A stretch of DNA of 64,000 nucleotides, from positions 372,001 to 436,000 of the forward strand of contig NZ_JAFKON010000003.1 in assembly GCF_022803015.1 (NCBI RefSeq), in the 5' to 3' direction. Below the pieces are notes generated by a model. That model ran no database searches. It was not told where the DNA came from and was given only the letters and a program-made list of their open reading frames with translations. This DNA comes from Arthrobacter humicola. GTDB taxonomy: Bacteria; Actinomycetota; Actinomycetes; Actinomycetales; Micrococcaceae. Below are positions 1-8,641 of the stretch, piece by piece. A program made the position numbers and the translations under genes. The first letter of the stretch is position 1, and every line of letters starts with the position of its first letter.

Positions 1-97
1 ACCCCCGTGCGGCGGCCGCACAGAATCCCTAGGATTGATCACGGCAGGCTCCGGCACCAGCCGGACCCCTGATTCACAACGACGTCGAGGAGTGGAC

Positions 98-526
98 ATG
101 GCTACAACACGCACCGCACACACTGTATGGAATGGCGACCTGATGACAGGCGCCGGCAACACCACCCTGGACAGCTCCGGGCTGGGCAACTTCGACGTCA
201 CCTGGAAGGCGCGCGCCGAGGCCGCCGAGGGCAAGACCAGCCCCGAGGAGCTCATTGCGGCAGCTCACTCCGCGTGCTTCTCGATGGCGTTCAGCAACGC
301 CCTGGCCCAGGCCGGCCACACGGCCGAGGAGATCAACACCAAGGCTGACGTGACGTTCCAGCCGGGTACCGGGATCACCGGCAGCCACCTCACCCTGGCC
401 GCGCGCGTCCCGGGCATTTCCGCCGACGATTTCCAGCGGCTGGCCGAGGAAGCCAAGACCGGCTGCCCCGTCTCCGCTGCCCTGACCGGCATCGAAATCA
501 CCCTGGACGCCACCCTGGCCTCCTAG
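98..526 (+). CDS. OsmC/Ohr-family peroxidase
   Basis: 142-residue cytoplasmic protein of the OsmC family, which reduces organic hydroperoxides with two cysteines. Both expected cysteines are visible: Cys60 in the helix AAHSACFSMAF and Cys123 in TGCPVSAAL, with the conserved SPEEL glutamate just before Cys60. The length matches classical OsmC (about 140 residues). The start at 98 was chosen because GAGGAG lies 8-10 bases upstream; the frame is open to 35 but the extra residues do not resemble the family. A convergent terminator separates it from the tricorn gene. OsmC versus Ohr subfamily and the actual peroxide substrate cannot be decided by eye. Confidence 0.92.
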   Translation: MATTRTAHTVWNGDLMTGAGNTTLDSSGLGNFDVTWKARAEAAEGKTSPEELIAAAHSACFSMAFSNALAQAGHTAEEINTKADVTFQPGTGITGSHLTLAARVPGISADDFQRLAEEAKTGCPVSAALTGIEITLDATLAS

Positions 527-544
527 CCCGGCCGCAGTACGACG

Positions 545-585
545 AGGCCCCCGCCGCCCTGGGATATCCAGGGTGGCGGGGGCCT
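545..585. terminator. Bidirectional intrinsic terminator
   Basis: An 18-bp inverted repeat (545-562 with 568-585, one G-T pair, 5-nt loop) lies between the convergent OsmC and tricorn genes. The U-rich tail is short on the plus side. Confidence 0.7.
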
Positions 586-634
586 TGCCGTCTGTCCTGC
601 GCGGACCGTCTGTGGGGGCCGCGCCCGGGAGCGC

Positions 635-3600
635 CTAGGCCTGGCCGGCCTGCTGGCGCGCAGGCAGCGGTGCGGGCCGGACCCGGCGGTAACCCTCGCG
701 CAGCGGCGGACGGTCCGTGGGCAGTTCCTGGATCATTTCCTTCAGCGCCCCGATGCCGTATTCCAGTTGCGGGTCGGTTCCGGCGGCGTAGGCGTGCGGC
801 GGGAAGGTCACCTCGATGTCAGGGGTGACGCCGAAGTTTTCCACGCCCCAGCCAACGCCACCGGCGAACCAGGTGGCGTAGCGCGGCTGGGTGACGCCGG
901 TGCCGTCGGCCAGCGCGAAGCGGTTGTCGATCCCGACGACGCCGCCCCAGGTGCGGGTGCCAATGACGGGCCCGATCCCCCGCAGCTTGGAGACCTGCGT
1001 GATGATGTCGCCATCGGAGCCGGCGAACTCATCGGTGAGAATGATGACCGGTCCGCGGGGAGCGTGGTGCGGGTACGTCCGCGGCTTTTCCCCGCGCGGC
1101 ATGCTCCAGCCGGTGACCTTGCGCCCGATGAGTTCGGCCACGAGCTGGGAGGTGTGGCCGCCACGGTTGCGCCGGACATCGACGATCAGTCCGTCCAGTG
1201 CCGTTTCGGTGTCGAGGTCGCGGTGGAGTTGTGCCCAGCCGTTGGCCATCATGTCCGGGATGTGCAGGTAGCCGAACGTCCCGTTCGAGGCTTCCCGGAC
1301 AGTTCGCCGGTTGCCGGAGACCCATTCCTGGTAGCGCAGGCGCTCTTCGTCCTTGACCGGGACCACGGCCACGCGGCGCTGGGCGCCCGCGGCCGCACCA
1401 TGGCCGGCGCCATTGCGCAGGGTAAGTTCCACGGCGCGGCCGGCCGCGCCGACAAGCTGCATCGCCGGGGTCCGCGTTTGTGTCAGTTCGACGCCGTCGA
1501 TCGCCAGCAGGACGTCGCCCGGCTTCGCGTCGGCGCCGGGACGGGTCAGCGGCGAAGTGGCCAGCGGGTCCGAGGACTCGCCCGCGAGGATGCGGGTGAT
1601 TTCCCACCCCTCGCCGGTGAACCCCAGGTCCGCGCCGAGGCGGCCCTGCGGGCTGCTGCCGTTCTCGACAGCGGCTATGGGCCGGACGTAGGCGTGGGAG
1701 GTGCCGAGCTCGCCGTGCAGCTCCCACAGCAGGTCCACCAGGTCGTCATGGGAGCCGAGGCGTTCCACCACCGGGCGGTAGCGGGCGTGGACGGACTCCC
1801 AGTCCTGGCCGGCCATGTCCTCGGTCCAGAAGAAGTCGCGCTGGAGCCGCCATGCCTCGTCAAAGGCCTGGCCCCACACACTAAGTGGGTCCAGCTGCAC
1901 CCGGATGCGGCCAAGGTCCACCTTGACCAGCTGGCCGGAGTCCTCATCGGCCTTGGCGGCGGCCGGCGCCACGCGGATCTGCTTGTCCTGGATGAACACG
2001 ATCTTTTCGCCGTCGCCGGAGAGCCGGTAGCTGTCCAGGGCCTCAACGATCGTGGCGGTGCGGCGCTTGGCCAGGTCGTAGCGGACCAGGCTCGGCGCCG
2101 CGCCCTTGTCCTCAAGGCTGGCCCGGCCCTCACCGGTGGTGCCGGCGAGCTCGCTGTCCAGCCAGAGCAGGGCGCCGGCGACGGCGGTGAGTCCGGCGTA
2201 GTTGCCTTGCGGTACCGGGACCCCGATGACGCGGTGGGCCAGACCCTCGGCGTCGACCCGCACGGACGGCACGGGTTCGGCCGCCGGCTGCGGCCCGGAC
2301 GCAGCACCCGCTGTTCCGGCGGCACCTGCCTCGGCGTCGGCATCGGCGTCGAAGTGAAGGTCGACGCTCGGGCCGAAGGGCGACGGGGTGTCGGCGGCGA
2401 GGGCGACGAGGTACGGCTTGATCGGGCTCGGGAAGGACAGATCGAAGGAGTGCCCGTCGTAGACCGGGTCGAAACTGCGGTTGGAGAGGAAGGCGAGGTA
2501 TTTGCCATCCGGGGTGAACGACGGCGACTCGTCGCGGAACCGGCCGTCGGTGACGTCAATGATCGCAGCCCCAGTGCCGCCGTCGATCCGGGTGATCCGG
2601 AGCCGGCTGCGGGACCCGAAGGACGTGACCGGCTCGGACCAGCCGAGCCACGCGGAGTCCGGGGACCATGTGAATCCCTCAATGCTGCCCTCGCCGATGC
2701 TGCTCAGCTGGGATATCGTGCCCGCGCGGGTGTCGGCAAGGTAGATGTCACCGAAGGCCGTGCCGACGGCGAGCCAGCGCCCGTCCGGGCTGGCTTCGAT
2801 GGCGCTGGCCCGGCTGGGCTTGGGGAAGTCGATCCGCGTCAGTTCATCGGAGGCGGGCGCGGCCTCCACGGCGGCACCGGCCCGGTCGGGCTCGGAGCCG
2901 GAGATCGAGCCGGCTCCGTCTGCGGCAGCCGGGGCCGGGGCCGGGATCGCTGTGACCGGGCCGGACACGGAACCGCCTGCAGCGGCGGGGATTGATCCTG
3001 CGCCGGTCAGCGCGGCTGCGGACACCGGCTTCGGCAACCGCATGCCGGCGTCCCCGGCGGAAGCTGCCGGCTGGGCCGTTGACTCGGCAGCGGACTGCAC
3101 GGCCGGCTGCGGGGCCTTCGATGCTGCCGCAGCCGCTCCGGCCAGGGGCGCCGCAATGGCTTTCAGGTACAGGGCCTCGACGCCGTCGTGGTCGGCGACA
3201 TAGGCGATCCGGCCCTCGCCGAAGGGCCGCGGCAGCCGTGCCCGTACGCCCGGGGTGGCCTCAAGGACGCGGGAAGGGCCGTCCTTGTGCCGCAGCCAGT
3301 GGACGGTTCCGTGGGATTCGACGGCGCTGGACGCGCCCGTGCGGTCCGGTACGACGTCGCCAAGGTGCTTCGAGGGCTTCAGCGGGGCGGGCCGGCGCGC
3401 CTGCGAGGCGGAACCGAGCACAATGTCGAGCTTGACGGCCTCGGCGTCGAGGCCGGGCAGCAGCCACAGCTCACCGGCCGATTCGAAGATCACGCGTTCG
3501 CCGTCGGTGGCGGCGTGGCGGACATAGAAGTCCTCGTGGTCCGTGTGGCGGCGCAGGTCGCTGCCGTTGGGCAGGACGGAATAGAGGTTTCCGTAGCCCT

Positions 3601-4234
3601 CGTGGTCGGACAGGAACGCGATCCGTCCCTTGACCCACAGGGGGTCGGTGAGGTTTCCGTCCAGCGCGGCAGCGAGCCGGACGAATTCACCGTTTCCGTC
3701 GGCGTCGATCCACAGCTTGCCGGCGGCGCCGCCGCGGTAGCGCTTCCACCAGGCCGGCTCACGCGAGAGGACGCTGGCGAGCACCACAGGGCGTTCGTCG
3801 CCGACGACGGGGCCATAGGCCACGGACTCGACCGGGCCGAACGGGAGTTCCTGCGCCCAGCCGCCGGTCACGGGGAGGCTGTAGGCGTGAGTGTGACGGC
3901 TGTCGGACTGGCGGAACGCGCTGGTGACCAGGACGTCGCCGTCCGGGGTGAAGCCCTTGACCCGGGTGGAAGGGTGGCCGAAGTAGCTCAACTGGCTGTA
4001 GCCGCCGCCGTCGACGTTTGCCGTGACGACTTCCGGGGCAGTCCCTTGGACGACGGTCCAGACCAGACGCTTGCCGTCGGGGGTGAAGCGGGGGTTGCGG
4101 GCCGGCAGTTGCAAGGAGGATACGCGCCAGGCGCGGCCCCCGCCCACGGGTGCAATCCAGACGTCGTCCTCGGCCACAAAGGTGACCAGATCGCCGTGCA
4201 GATGCGGGAAACGGAAGTAACTCGAGGGGGTCAT
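635..4234 (-). CDS. Tricorn protease homologue (S41 family)
   Basis: 1199-residue homologue of tricorn protease, a large cytosolic peptidase that trims oligopeptides released by proteasome-type proteases. Order seen: beta-propeller blades (about 10-360 and 470-770, repeated SPDG/TPDG turns), a helical C1 region with Ser846-His847 in GTSHAYV, a PDZ domain (about 860-960), then the C2 catalytic region with nucleophile Ser1073 in EFAGSDGD and Glu1132 in GVENFG. These match the Ser/His, Ser-Asp and Glu residues of archaeal tricorn, so it should be active. Two low-complexity Ala/Pro/Gly stretches (about 361-465 and 628-657) interrupt the propellers. The gene is monocistronic and appears leaderless (TATGAT six bases before the ATG). 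Confidence 0.93.
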   Translation of the reverse strand: MTPSSYFRFPHLHGDLVTFVAEDDVWIAPVGGGRAWRVSSLQLPARNPRFTPDGKRLVWTVVQGTAPEVVTANVDGGGYSQLSYFGHPSTRVKGFTPDGDVLVTSAFRQSDSRHTHAYSLPVTGGWAQELPFGPVESVAYGPVVGDERPVVLASVLSREPAWWKRYRGGAAGKLWIDADGNGEFVRLAAALDGNLTDPLWVKGRIAFLSDHEGYGNLYSVLPNGSDLRRHTDHEDFYVRHAATDGERVIFESAGELWLLPGLDAEAVKLDIVLGSASQARRPAPLKPSKHLGDVVPDRTGASSAVESHGTVHWLRHKDGPSRVLEATPGVRARLPRPFGEGRIAYVADHDGVEALYLKAIAAPLAGAAAAASKAPQPAVQSAAESTAQPAASAGDAGMRLPKPVSAAALTGAGSIPAAAGGSVSGPVTAIPAPAPAAADGAGSISGSEPDRAGAAVEAAPASDELTRIDFPKPSRASAIEASPDGRWLAVGTAFGDIYLADTRAGTISQLSSIGEGSIEGFTWSPDSAWLGWSEPVTSFGSRSRLRITRIDGGTGAAIIDVTDGRFRDESPSFTPDGKYLAFLSNRSFDPVYDGHSFDLSFPSPIKPYLVALAADTPSPFGPSVDLHFDADADAEAGAAGTAGAASGPQPAAEPVPSVRVDAEGLAHRVIGVPVPQGNYAGLTAVAGALLWLDSELAGTTGEGRASLEDKGAAPSLVRYDLAKRRTATIVEALDSYRLSGDGEKIVFIQDKQIRVAPAAAKADEDSGQLVKVDLGRIRVQLDPLSVWGQAFDEAWRLQRDFFWTEDMAGQDWESVHARYRPVVERLGSHDDLVDLLWELHGELGTSHAYVRPIAAVENGSSPQGRLGADLGFTGEGWEITRILAGESSDPLATSPLTRPGADAKPGDVLLAIDGVELTQTRTPAMQLVGAAGRAVELTLRNGAGHGAAAGAQRRVAVVPVKDEERLRYQEWVSGNRRTVREASNGTFGYLHIPDMMANGWAQLHRDLDTETALDGLIVDVRRNRGGHTSQLVAELIGRKVTGWSMPRGEKPRTYPHHAPRGPVIILTDEFAGSDGDIITQVSKLRGIGPVIGTRTWGGVVGIDNRFALADGTGVTQPRYATWFAGGVGWGVENFGVTPDIEVTFPPHAYAAGTDPQLEYGIGALKEMIQELPTDRPPLREGYRRVRPAPLPARQQAGQA

Positions 4235-4240
4235 CGTTCG

Positions 4241-4246
4241 ATCATA
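4241..4246 (-). promoter_or_regulatory. -10 box of tricorn gene (leaderless)
   Basis: TATGAT on the minus strand, exactly 6 nt before the ATG; no ribosome site fits in between. Confidence 0.55.
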
Positions 4247-4308
4247 GCCACAACGGTCCTTACGGCCCGGGAGGTTTCGCGGCCGTGCCGGGCATGGTGA
4301 GATGGATC

Positions 4309-5202
4309 ATGCGAATCCTTATTGCCGGGGCCTCCGGGCTGATCGGAACTGCCCTTTCGGGTGCACTGCGCAGCGAGGGGCACGACGTCGTCGCCCTGGT
4401 CAGGCGTGCCCCTGCGTCCCCAGCCGAGTTCCAGTGGGACCCGGCCGCCAGCCGGATCGACGACACGGCACTGAAGGGCGCGGACGCGGTGGTCAACCTC
4501 TCCGGCGCCGGGATCGGCGACCGGCCCTGGACCAAGGCGCGGGTCAACGAGCTCCGCGCCTCCCGGCTGGGGGCTACCCGGACCCTCGCGGCCGCCATGG
4601 CGCGCACCGACGCGCCGCCCGCCGTGTTCCTGAGCCAGTCGGCCTCCGGTTACTACGGCAACGCCGGTACGGCGGTGCTGCGCGAGAACGCGCCGGCCGG
4701 CACCGGCACCCTGTCCGGGATCTGCGTCGACTGGGAGGCCGCGGCGCATGAGGCGCCTGCCGGAGTCCGGGTGGTCACGCCCCGCACCGGCGTCGTCCTG
4801 AGCCGTTCCGGCGGCGCACTGGGCCGGCTGTTGCCGCTGCTGCGCCTGGGCGTCGGCGGCCCGCTCGGCGATGGCCGGCAGTTCTGGCCGTGGATCACAC
4901 TGCCGGATGTGGCCGCCGCCTTTTCCTTGCTTCTCTCGGCGCCCGTCTCCGGGCCGGTCAACGTCTGCGCCCCCGAAGCCGCAGATGTGAATTCCCTGAT
5001 CACGCAACTGGCCAAGGCGCTGCACCGGCCGGCGGCGCTGCGGGTACCCGCCCCGGTGCTGCGGCTGGTGATGGGCGATCTCGCCGAAGAACTGCTGCTC
5101 GCGAGCCAGCGGCTGGAGCCGGCCGTCCTGGCGGAAAACAGCTTCGCCTGGCAGCACCCGTCCCTCGCCGGGGCCGCCGCCTGGGTGGCGGGGCGCGGCT
5201 AG
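4309..5202 (+). CDS. TIGR01777-type SDR epimerase (YfcH/SulA-like)
   Basis: 297-residue atypical short-chain dehydrogenase/epimerase of the YfcH family. The protein opens with a Rossmann motif (GASGLIG, residues 7-13), continues with VVNLSGAGI, which is typical of this family, and has the SASGYYG active-site-like YYG segment. The C-terminal third corresponds to the small DUF1731-type domain. The substrate is not known for this family. The start at 4309 places the Rossmann strand at the N terminus as in relatives; an upstream in-frame ATG at 4285 would add eight unlikely residues. It is transcribed divergently from the tricorn gene, 74 bp away, and converges on the M20 peptidase with a 9-bp gap. 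Confidence 0.87.
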   Translation: MRILIAGASGLIGTALSGALRSEGHDVVALVRRAPASPAEFQWDPAASRIDDTALKGADAVVNLSGAGIGDRPWTKARVNELRASRLGATRTLAAAMARTDAPPAVFLSQSASGYYGNAGTAVLRENAPAGTGTLSGICVDWEAAAHEAPAGVRVVTPRTGVVLSRSGGALGRLLPLLRLGVGGPLGDGRQFWPWITLPDVAAAFSLLLSAPVSGPVNVCAPEAADVNSLITQLAKALHRPAALRVPAPVLRLVMGDLAEELLLASQRLEPAVLAENSFAWQHPSLAGAAAWVAGRG

Positions 5203-5211
5203 CTGCCGCTA

Positions 5212-6558
5212 CTAGCCGTGCAGCGTCGGGTACCTCTGGAGGAAGAGGGCCAGGGACTCTGCCAGGGCCCTGATCTCGCGCGGATCGACGCTCTCGTTCG
5301 GTGCATGGATCAGGGCGAGTGGCTCCTCGACGCCGAGCAGGATGATCTCCGCGCCCGGGTAGGTGTCGGCGAAGACGTTGCAGAGCGGGATCGATCCCCC
5401 TTGCCCCAGGGTTGTCATGGGCGTGCCGTAAGCCTGGGACATCGCGGCGCTCATGGCTTCAAAGGCCGGGCCGCCAACTGCCGCCTGGAATGGCGACCCG
5501 ATAGCCTCGAGGTCCACCGTGACGTGGACACCCCAGGGCGCGGCGGCCTTGAGGTGGCTGACCAACGCCGTGTGGGCTTCGGCGGCCGCCATGCCCGGCG
5601 GGACGCGCAGATTCAGGCGTGCCGCGGCCCGCGGCACGATCGCCGCCGTCGAGCCGGTCACTGCCGGGCAGTCGATGCCGAGCACGGTGACCGCGGGCCG
5701 TGCCCAGAGCATGTCAGACACGGTGCCGTCCCCCAGCAAGGACACTCCCTCCAGGACGCCGGCGTCGGTGCGGAACTGCTCTGGCGGATAGGGGGCGCCG
5801 GTCCAGGTCTGGGCGTTGTCCAATCCCGTGACCGTCGTGTTGCCTTGCCGGTCCCGCAGTGATGCCAGCATGGAGATCAGTGCGGCGAGCGCGTCGGGGG
5901 CCGCACCGCCAAACATGCCGGAGTGGAGCTCTGACGCCATCGCCTCCACTGTCACCACGACATTGACCATCCCGCGCAGGGTCACGGTCGCTGCGGGGTG
6001 GCCCACGGCGGCGTTGCCGGTGTCGCAGACCAGGATGGTGTCGGCACGGAGCAGGTCCGGGTGACCGGCGACGAACGCCTCGAGTCCGCCGGTGCCCTGT
6101 TCCTCCGACCCTTCGACCACCAGCAACAGGTTCACCGGTACGTCGTTGCCGAGCGCCCTCAGGGCGAGCAGGTGGGCGAGGATGTTGCCCTTGCAATCGG
6201 CGGCGCCCCGGCCGTACCAGCGGCCGTCCACTTCAGTGAGCTCGAAGGGCGGGGTCCGCCATGCCGAGTCATCGAGGGGTGGCTGGACGTCGTAGTGCGC
6301 GTAGAGGAGCACGGTGGGCGCGTCCGGGTCGGGTCCGGGCCTGGAGCCCACCACCGCGTCGGAGCCGTCCGGGGTCCGTTCGAGGTGCACATCCGAAAAT
6401 CCGAGTCCGGCGAACTTGTCCAGCACCCACTGGGCAGCCTTGGCACACTCTTCGACGGGAAACTGCCGCGCATCCGCCACCGACCGGATGGCCACGAACT
6501 CGGCGAGTTCTTCCCGTGCCGGACCCATCAGATCGGTGATGCGGGCGCGCAGGTCCAC
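5212..6558 (-). CDS. M20-family metallopeptidase (dipeptidase)
   Basis: 448-residue zinc peptidase of the M20 family (PepV/CNDP-like dipeptidases). Metal and catalytic residues are all visible: His in LLYAHYDVQP, Asp in ADCKGN, the EE pair in EGSEEQGTGG, Asp in CDTGN and a late His in LIHAPNES. The lid domain (about 190-320) contains the expected LHSG histidine. The start is GTG at 6558. Only 3 bp separate it from the upstream membrane protein, and that gene overlaps an amino-acid permease, so the three probably form one operon for taking up and cleaving small peptides or modified amino acids. Substrate range cannot be inferred. Confidence 0.9.
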   Translation of the reverse strand: MDLRARITDLMGPAREELAEFVAIRSVADARQFPVEECAKAAQWVLDKFAGLGFSDVHLERTPDGSDAVVGSRPGPDPDAPTVLLYAHYDVQPPLDDSAWRTPPFELTEVDGRWYGRGAADCKGNILAHLLALRALGNDVPVNLLLVVEGSEEQGTGGLEAFVAGHPDLLRADTILVCDTGNAAVGHPAATVTLRGMVNVVVTVEAMASELHSGMFGGAAPDALAALISMLASLRDRQGNTTVTGLDNAQTWTGAPYPPEQFRTDAGVLEGVSLLGDGTVSDMLWARPAVTVLGIDCPAVTGSTAAIVPRAAARLNLRVPPGMAAAEAHTALVSHLKAAAPWGVHVTVDLEAIGSPFQAAVGGPAFEAMSAAMSQAYGTPMTTLGQGGSIPLCNVFADTYPGAEIILLGVEEPLALIHAPNESVDPREIRALAESLALFLQRYPTLHG

Positions 6559-6561
6559 GGC

Positions 6562-7008
6562 TCACGCACCACCGGTGGTGGACGTCTTGAGGTCGTCGAT
6601 GAACTCCTGGAACTCAGCGAGCTGGTCCGGGCAATAGACCTTGATAATCGCGAGCTCGCCGACGGCGATCCGGGCGTTCGCGATCACCGGCCTGTATCCG
6701 GGCCCGGTTGCCCCGTTCGCCAGCTGGCTCAAGAAGGTGGCCCGGCTCAGCGCGTCGTTCGGGTTCGCGCAAACCGCGCCGCCGTCGTCACCGAGCACCC
6801 GGGCTATCTGCTCGCGCGAGGGTGCCGTCCCGCCGGCGGATTCAATCTCAGCGATCAGCTGGTCGGCCTTCGCCAGGGATTGCTGGGTCTCCCTCGCCGT
6901 TCTGAAGTTCAGCAGTGCGACGACGGCGAACACCACGAGCAGGACCATGGCAACGATGTAAACGATCGAGCGGCTGCGCTTGGTCGAGGACTCCTGATGC
7001 GTGCTCAT
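6562..7008 (-). CDS. Single-pass membrane protein, unknown function
   Basis: 148-residue protein of no recognised family. After a basic N terminus (STKRSRS) there is one membrane helix (about 15-36), a predicted coiled segment (TARETQQSLAKADQLIAEIE) and an extracytoplasmic region with two cysteines (VCANP and VYCPD) that may form a disulfide. The start at 7008 overlaps the stop of the permease by 4 bp (ATGA), which indicates translational coupling. A longer in-frame extension to 7221 lies within the permease gene and is not credible. It may assist the adjacent transporter, but that is inferred only from coupling. Confidence 0.75.
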   Translation of the reverse strand: MSTHQESSTKRSRSIVYIVAMVLLVVFAVVALLNFRTARETQQSLAKADQLIAEIESAGGTAPSREQIARVLGDDGGAVCANPNDALSRATFLSQLANGATGPGYRPVIANARIAVGELAIIKVYCPDQLAEFQEFIDDLKTSTTGGA

Positions 7009-8456
7009 GACTTCGGGACCTCCGTCTGCGTCTGTTGGTCGGGCAGCTTCCAGGAAGGCTTGCGGAACCTGTAGAAGAGGAACGGCACGAGCAGCCCGAG
7101 CCCCAGTGCGCCGCCGCCCACGATCAGGAAATAAACGAGCGGATCGCCGTCGCCGAACTGCGACGGCGGAACGAACCCGACAAGCAGCGCGGCCAGGGAG
7201 GCTGCGAAGCCGACGCCGCACAGCCCGATCAGCATCGGCGCCCGGTAGCCACGCGGGTGGTCCGGGTCGTTACGGCGGAGCCGGACCGCGGCCACGAACA
7301 TCAGCAGGTACATGATCAAGTAGACCTGTGTGGTGATTACCGAGAAAATCCAGTACGCGCTGGAGACATCCGGGATGAGCGCGTAGCCGAGCGCGATCAC
7401 GGTAGTGACGAGCCCCTGGACCACCAGGAGGTTCTGCTGGATGCCGTTCTTGTTCAGCTTTTGCAGGAACGGCGGGAGGTAGCCTTCCTCACGCGAGATC
7501 AGCAGCAGGCCTTTGGACGGACCGGCCAGCCACGTCAGCATGCCGCCGAGGGAGGCAGCAACCAGCATGATGCCGAGGATCGGAGTGAGGCCTTGCAGGT
7601 TAAAGGACGACAGCACCGCGTCGAAGGCCTGCATGACACCCGCCGTGAGGGAGAGTTCATCGGCCGGGACGATCCAGCTGATCGCGAGCGCCGGCAGGAT
7701 GAAGATCAGCAGTACGAGTCCCATGGCCAGGAACATCGACTTCGGGTATTCCTTGGGCGGGTCCTTCAGGGAAGACACGTGCACCGCGTTCATCTCCATG
7801 CCGCTGTAGGACAGGAAGTTGTTCACGATCAGCACCAGGCTGGCCAGCCCGGCCCATTCGGGCAAGAAGTTTGCCGCGGTCATCGGAGCGGCCGACGGGT
7901 TGCCCTGGCCCAGGAAGACCACACCCAGGATGACGAGCAAGGCACCCGGGATCAGGGTGCCGATGATCAGGCCACCGCTGGCCAGGCCTGCCACGCCCTT
8001 CGTGCCGCGGGATGAGACATACACGCCGGCCCAGTAGAACACCACGATCACCAAGGCCGTCCACACGCCGCTGCTGGCCAGCGCCGGGTTGAAGACGTAG
8101 GCGAGGGTGCTCGCGACGAATCCCAGCAGGGTCGGATAGTAGAAAATCGTCATCGCGAACTGGCACCACACCGCCAGGAAGCCCATGGGTTTGGAGATTC
8201 CGGACGATACCCAGTTGTAGACGCCACCCTTCCAGCCGGACGCCAGTTCAGCTGACACGAGGGACGTGGGCAGGAGGAAGACGATCGCGGGAACGATGTA
8301 GAGGAAGACTGAAGCGAGGCCGTAGACGGCCATGGTCGGGGCAGCACGGAGACTGGCCACCGAACTCGTGGTCATCAGTGCCAGGGCCACCCACGAGATC
8401 CACACGGCCGGTGGTGCCTTCGGCCGGGTCACTGCCTGTTCGCTCACGTGAGCCAC
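7005..8456 (-). CDS. APC-superfamily amino-acid permease (GadC-like)
   Basis: 483-residue membrane transporter with about 12 hydrophobic helices. The N-terminal region, helix VYNWVSSGISKPMGF and the NNFLSYSGMEMNAVHVS segment are characteristic of the glutamate:GABA antiporter branch (GadC-like) of the amino acid-polyamine-organocation superfamily. The substrate is probably an amino acid or related anion, but exchange versus uptake cannot be told. The start is uncertain: GTG at 8456 is the longest form, and GTG at 8447 has GAGGG better spaced upstream. It is the first intact gene of an operon with the small membrane protein and the M20 peptidase, and has two stacked hairpins in its leader. Confidence 0.88.
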   Translation of the reverse strand: MAHVSEQAVTRPKAPPAVWISWVALALMTTSSVASLRAAPTMAVYGLASVFLYIVPAIVFLLPTSLVSAELASGWKGGVYNWVSSGISKPMGFLAVWCQFAMTIFYYPTLLGFVASTLAYVFNPALASSGVWTALVIVVFYWAGVYVSSRGTKGVAGLASGGLIIGTLIPGALLVILGVVFLGQGNPSAAPMTAANFLPEWAGLASLVLIVNNFLSYSGMEMNAVHVSSLKDPPKEYPKSMFLAMGLVLLIFILPALAISWIVPADELSLTAGVMQAFDAVLSSFNLQGLTPILGIMLVAASLGGMLTWLAGPSKGLLLISREEGYLPPFLQKLNKNGIQQNLLVVQGLVTTVIALGYALIPDVSSAYWIFSVITTQVYLIMYLLMFVAAVRLRRNDPDHPRGYRAPMLIGLCGVGFAASLAALLVGFVPPSQFGDGDPLVYFLIVGGGALGLGLLVPFLFYRFRKPSWKLPDQQTQTEVPKS

Positions 8457-8468
8457 ACCCTCAAGTGC

Positions 8469-8511
8469 CCCGTGGTCTGCGCCACGGGCCAGGCGGAGCT
8501 AAACCGCCTGG
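8469..8511 (-). promoter_or_regulatory. Two abutting hairpins in permease leader
   Basis: Two perfect stem-loops with no base between them: 8489-8496 pairs with 8504-8511 (8 bp, 7-nt loop) and 8469-8475 pairs with 8482-8488 (7 bp, 6-nt loop). They lie 13-55 bases before the permease start on the minus strand. No U-run follows, so a simple terminator is unlikely; an RNA element or mRNA-stabilising structure is possible. They match no riboswitch class I recognise. Confidence 0.5.
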
Positions 8512-8641
8512 GGCGAGTAGTCGTCGGCTTGAACATGCCCACTGCCCCCTTATCACACAAAGTGCTCGGTGCCTACAGCATGGACCTAGGAATTAGCGGG
8601 GAACAGTCCCCAACTCCCCTATACGTCAGATCGCCGGAGTG

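Noticed and set aside
767..2995. 742-codon open frame antisense to the tricorn gene
   Set aside because: Arg/Gly/Val-rich, no recognisable domain, mirrors codon bias of the real gene.
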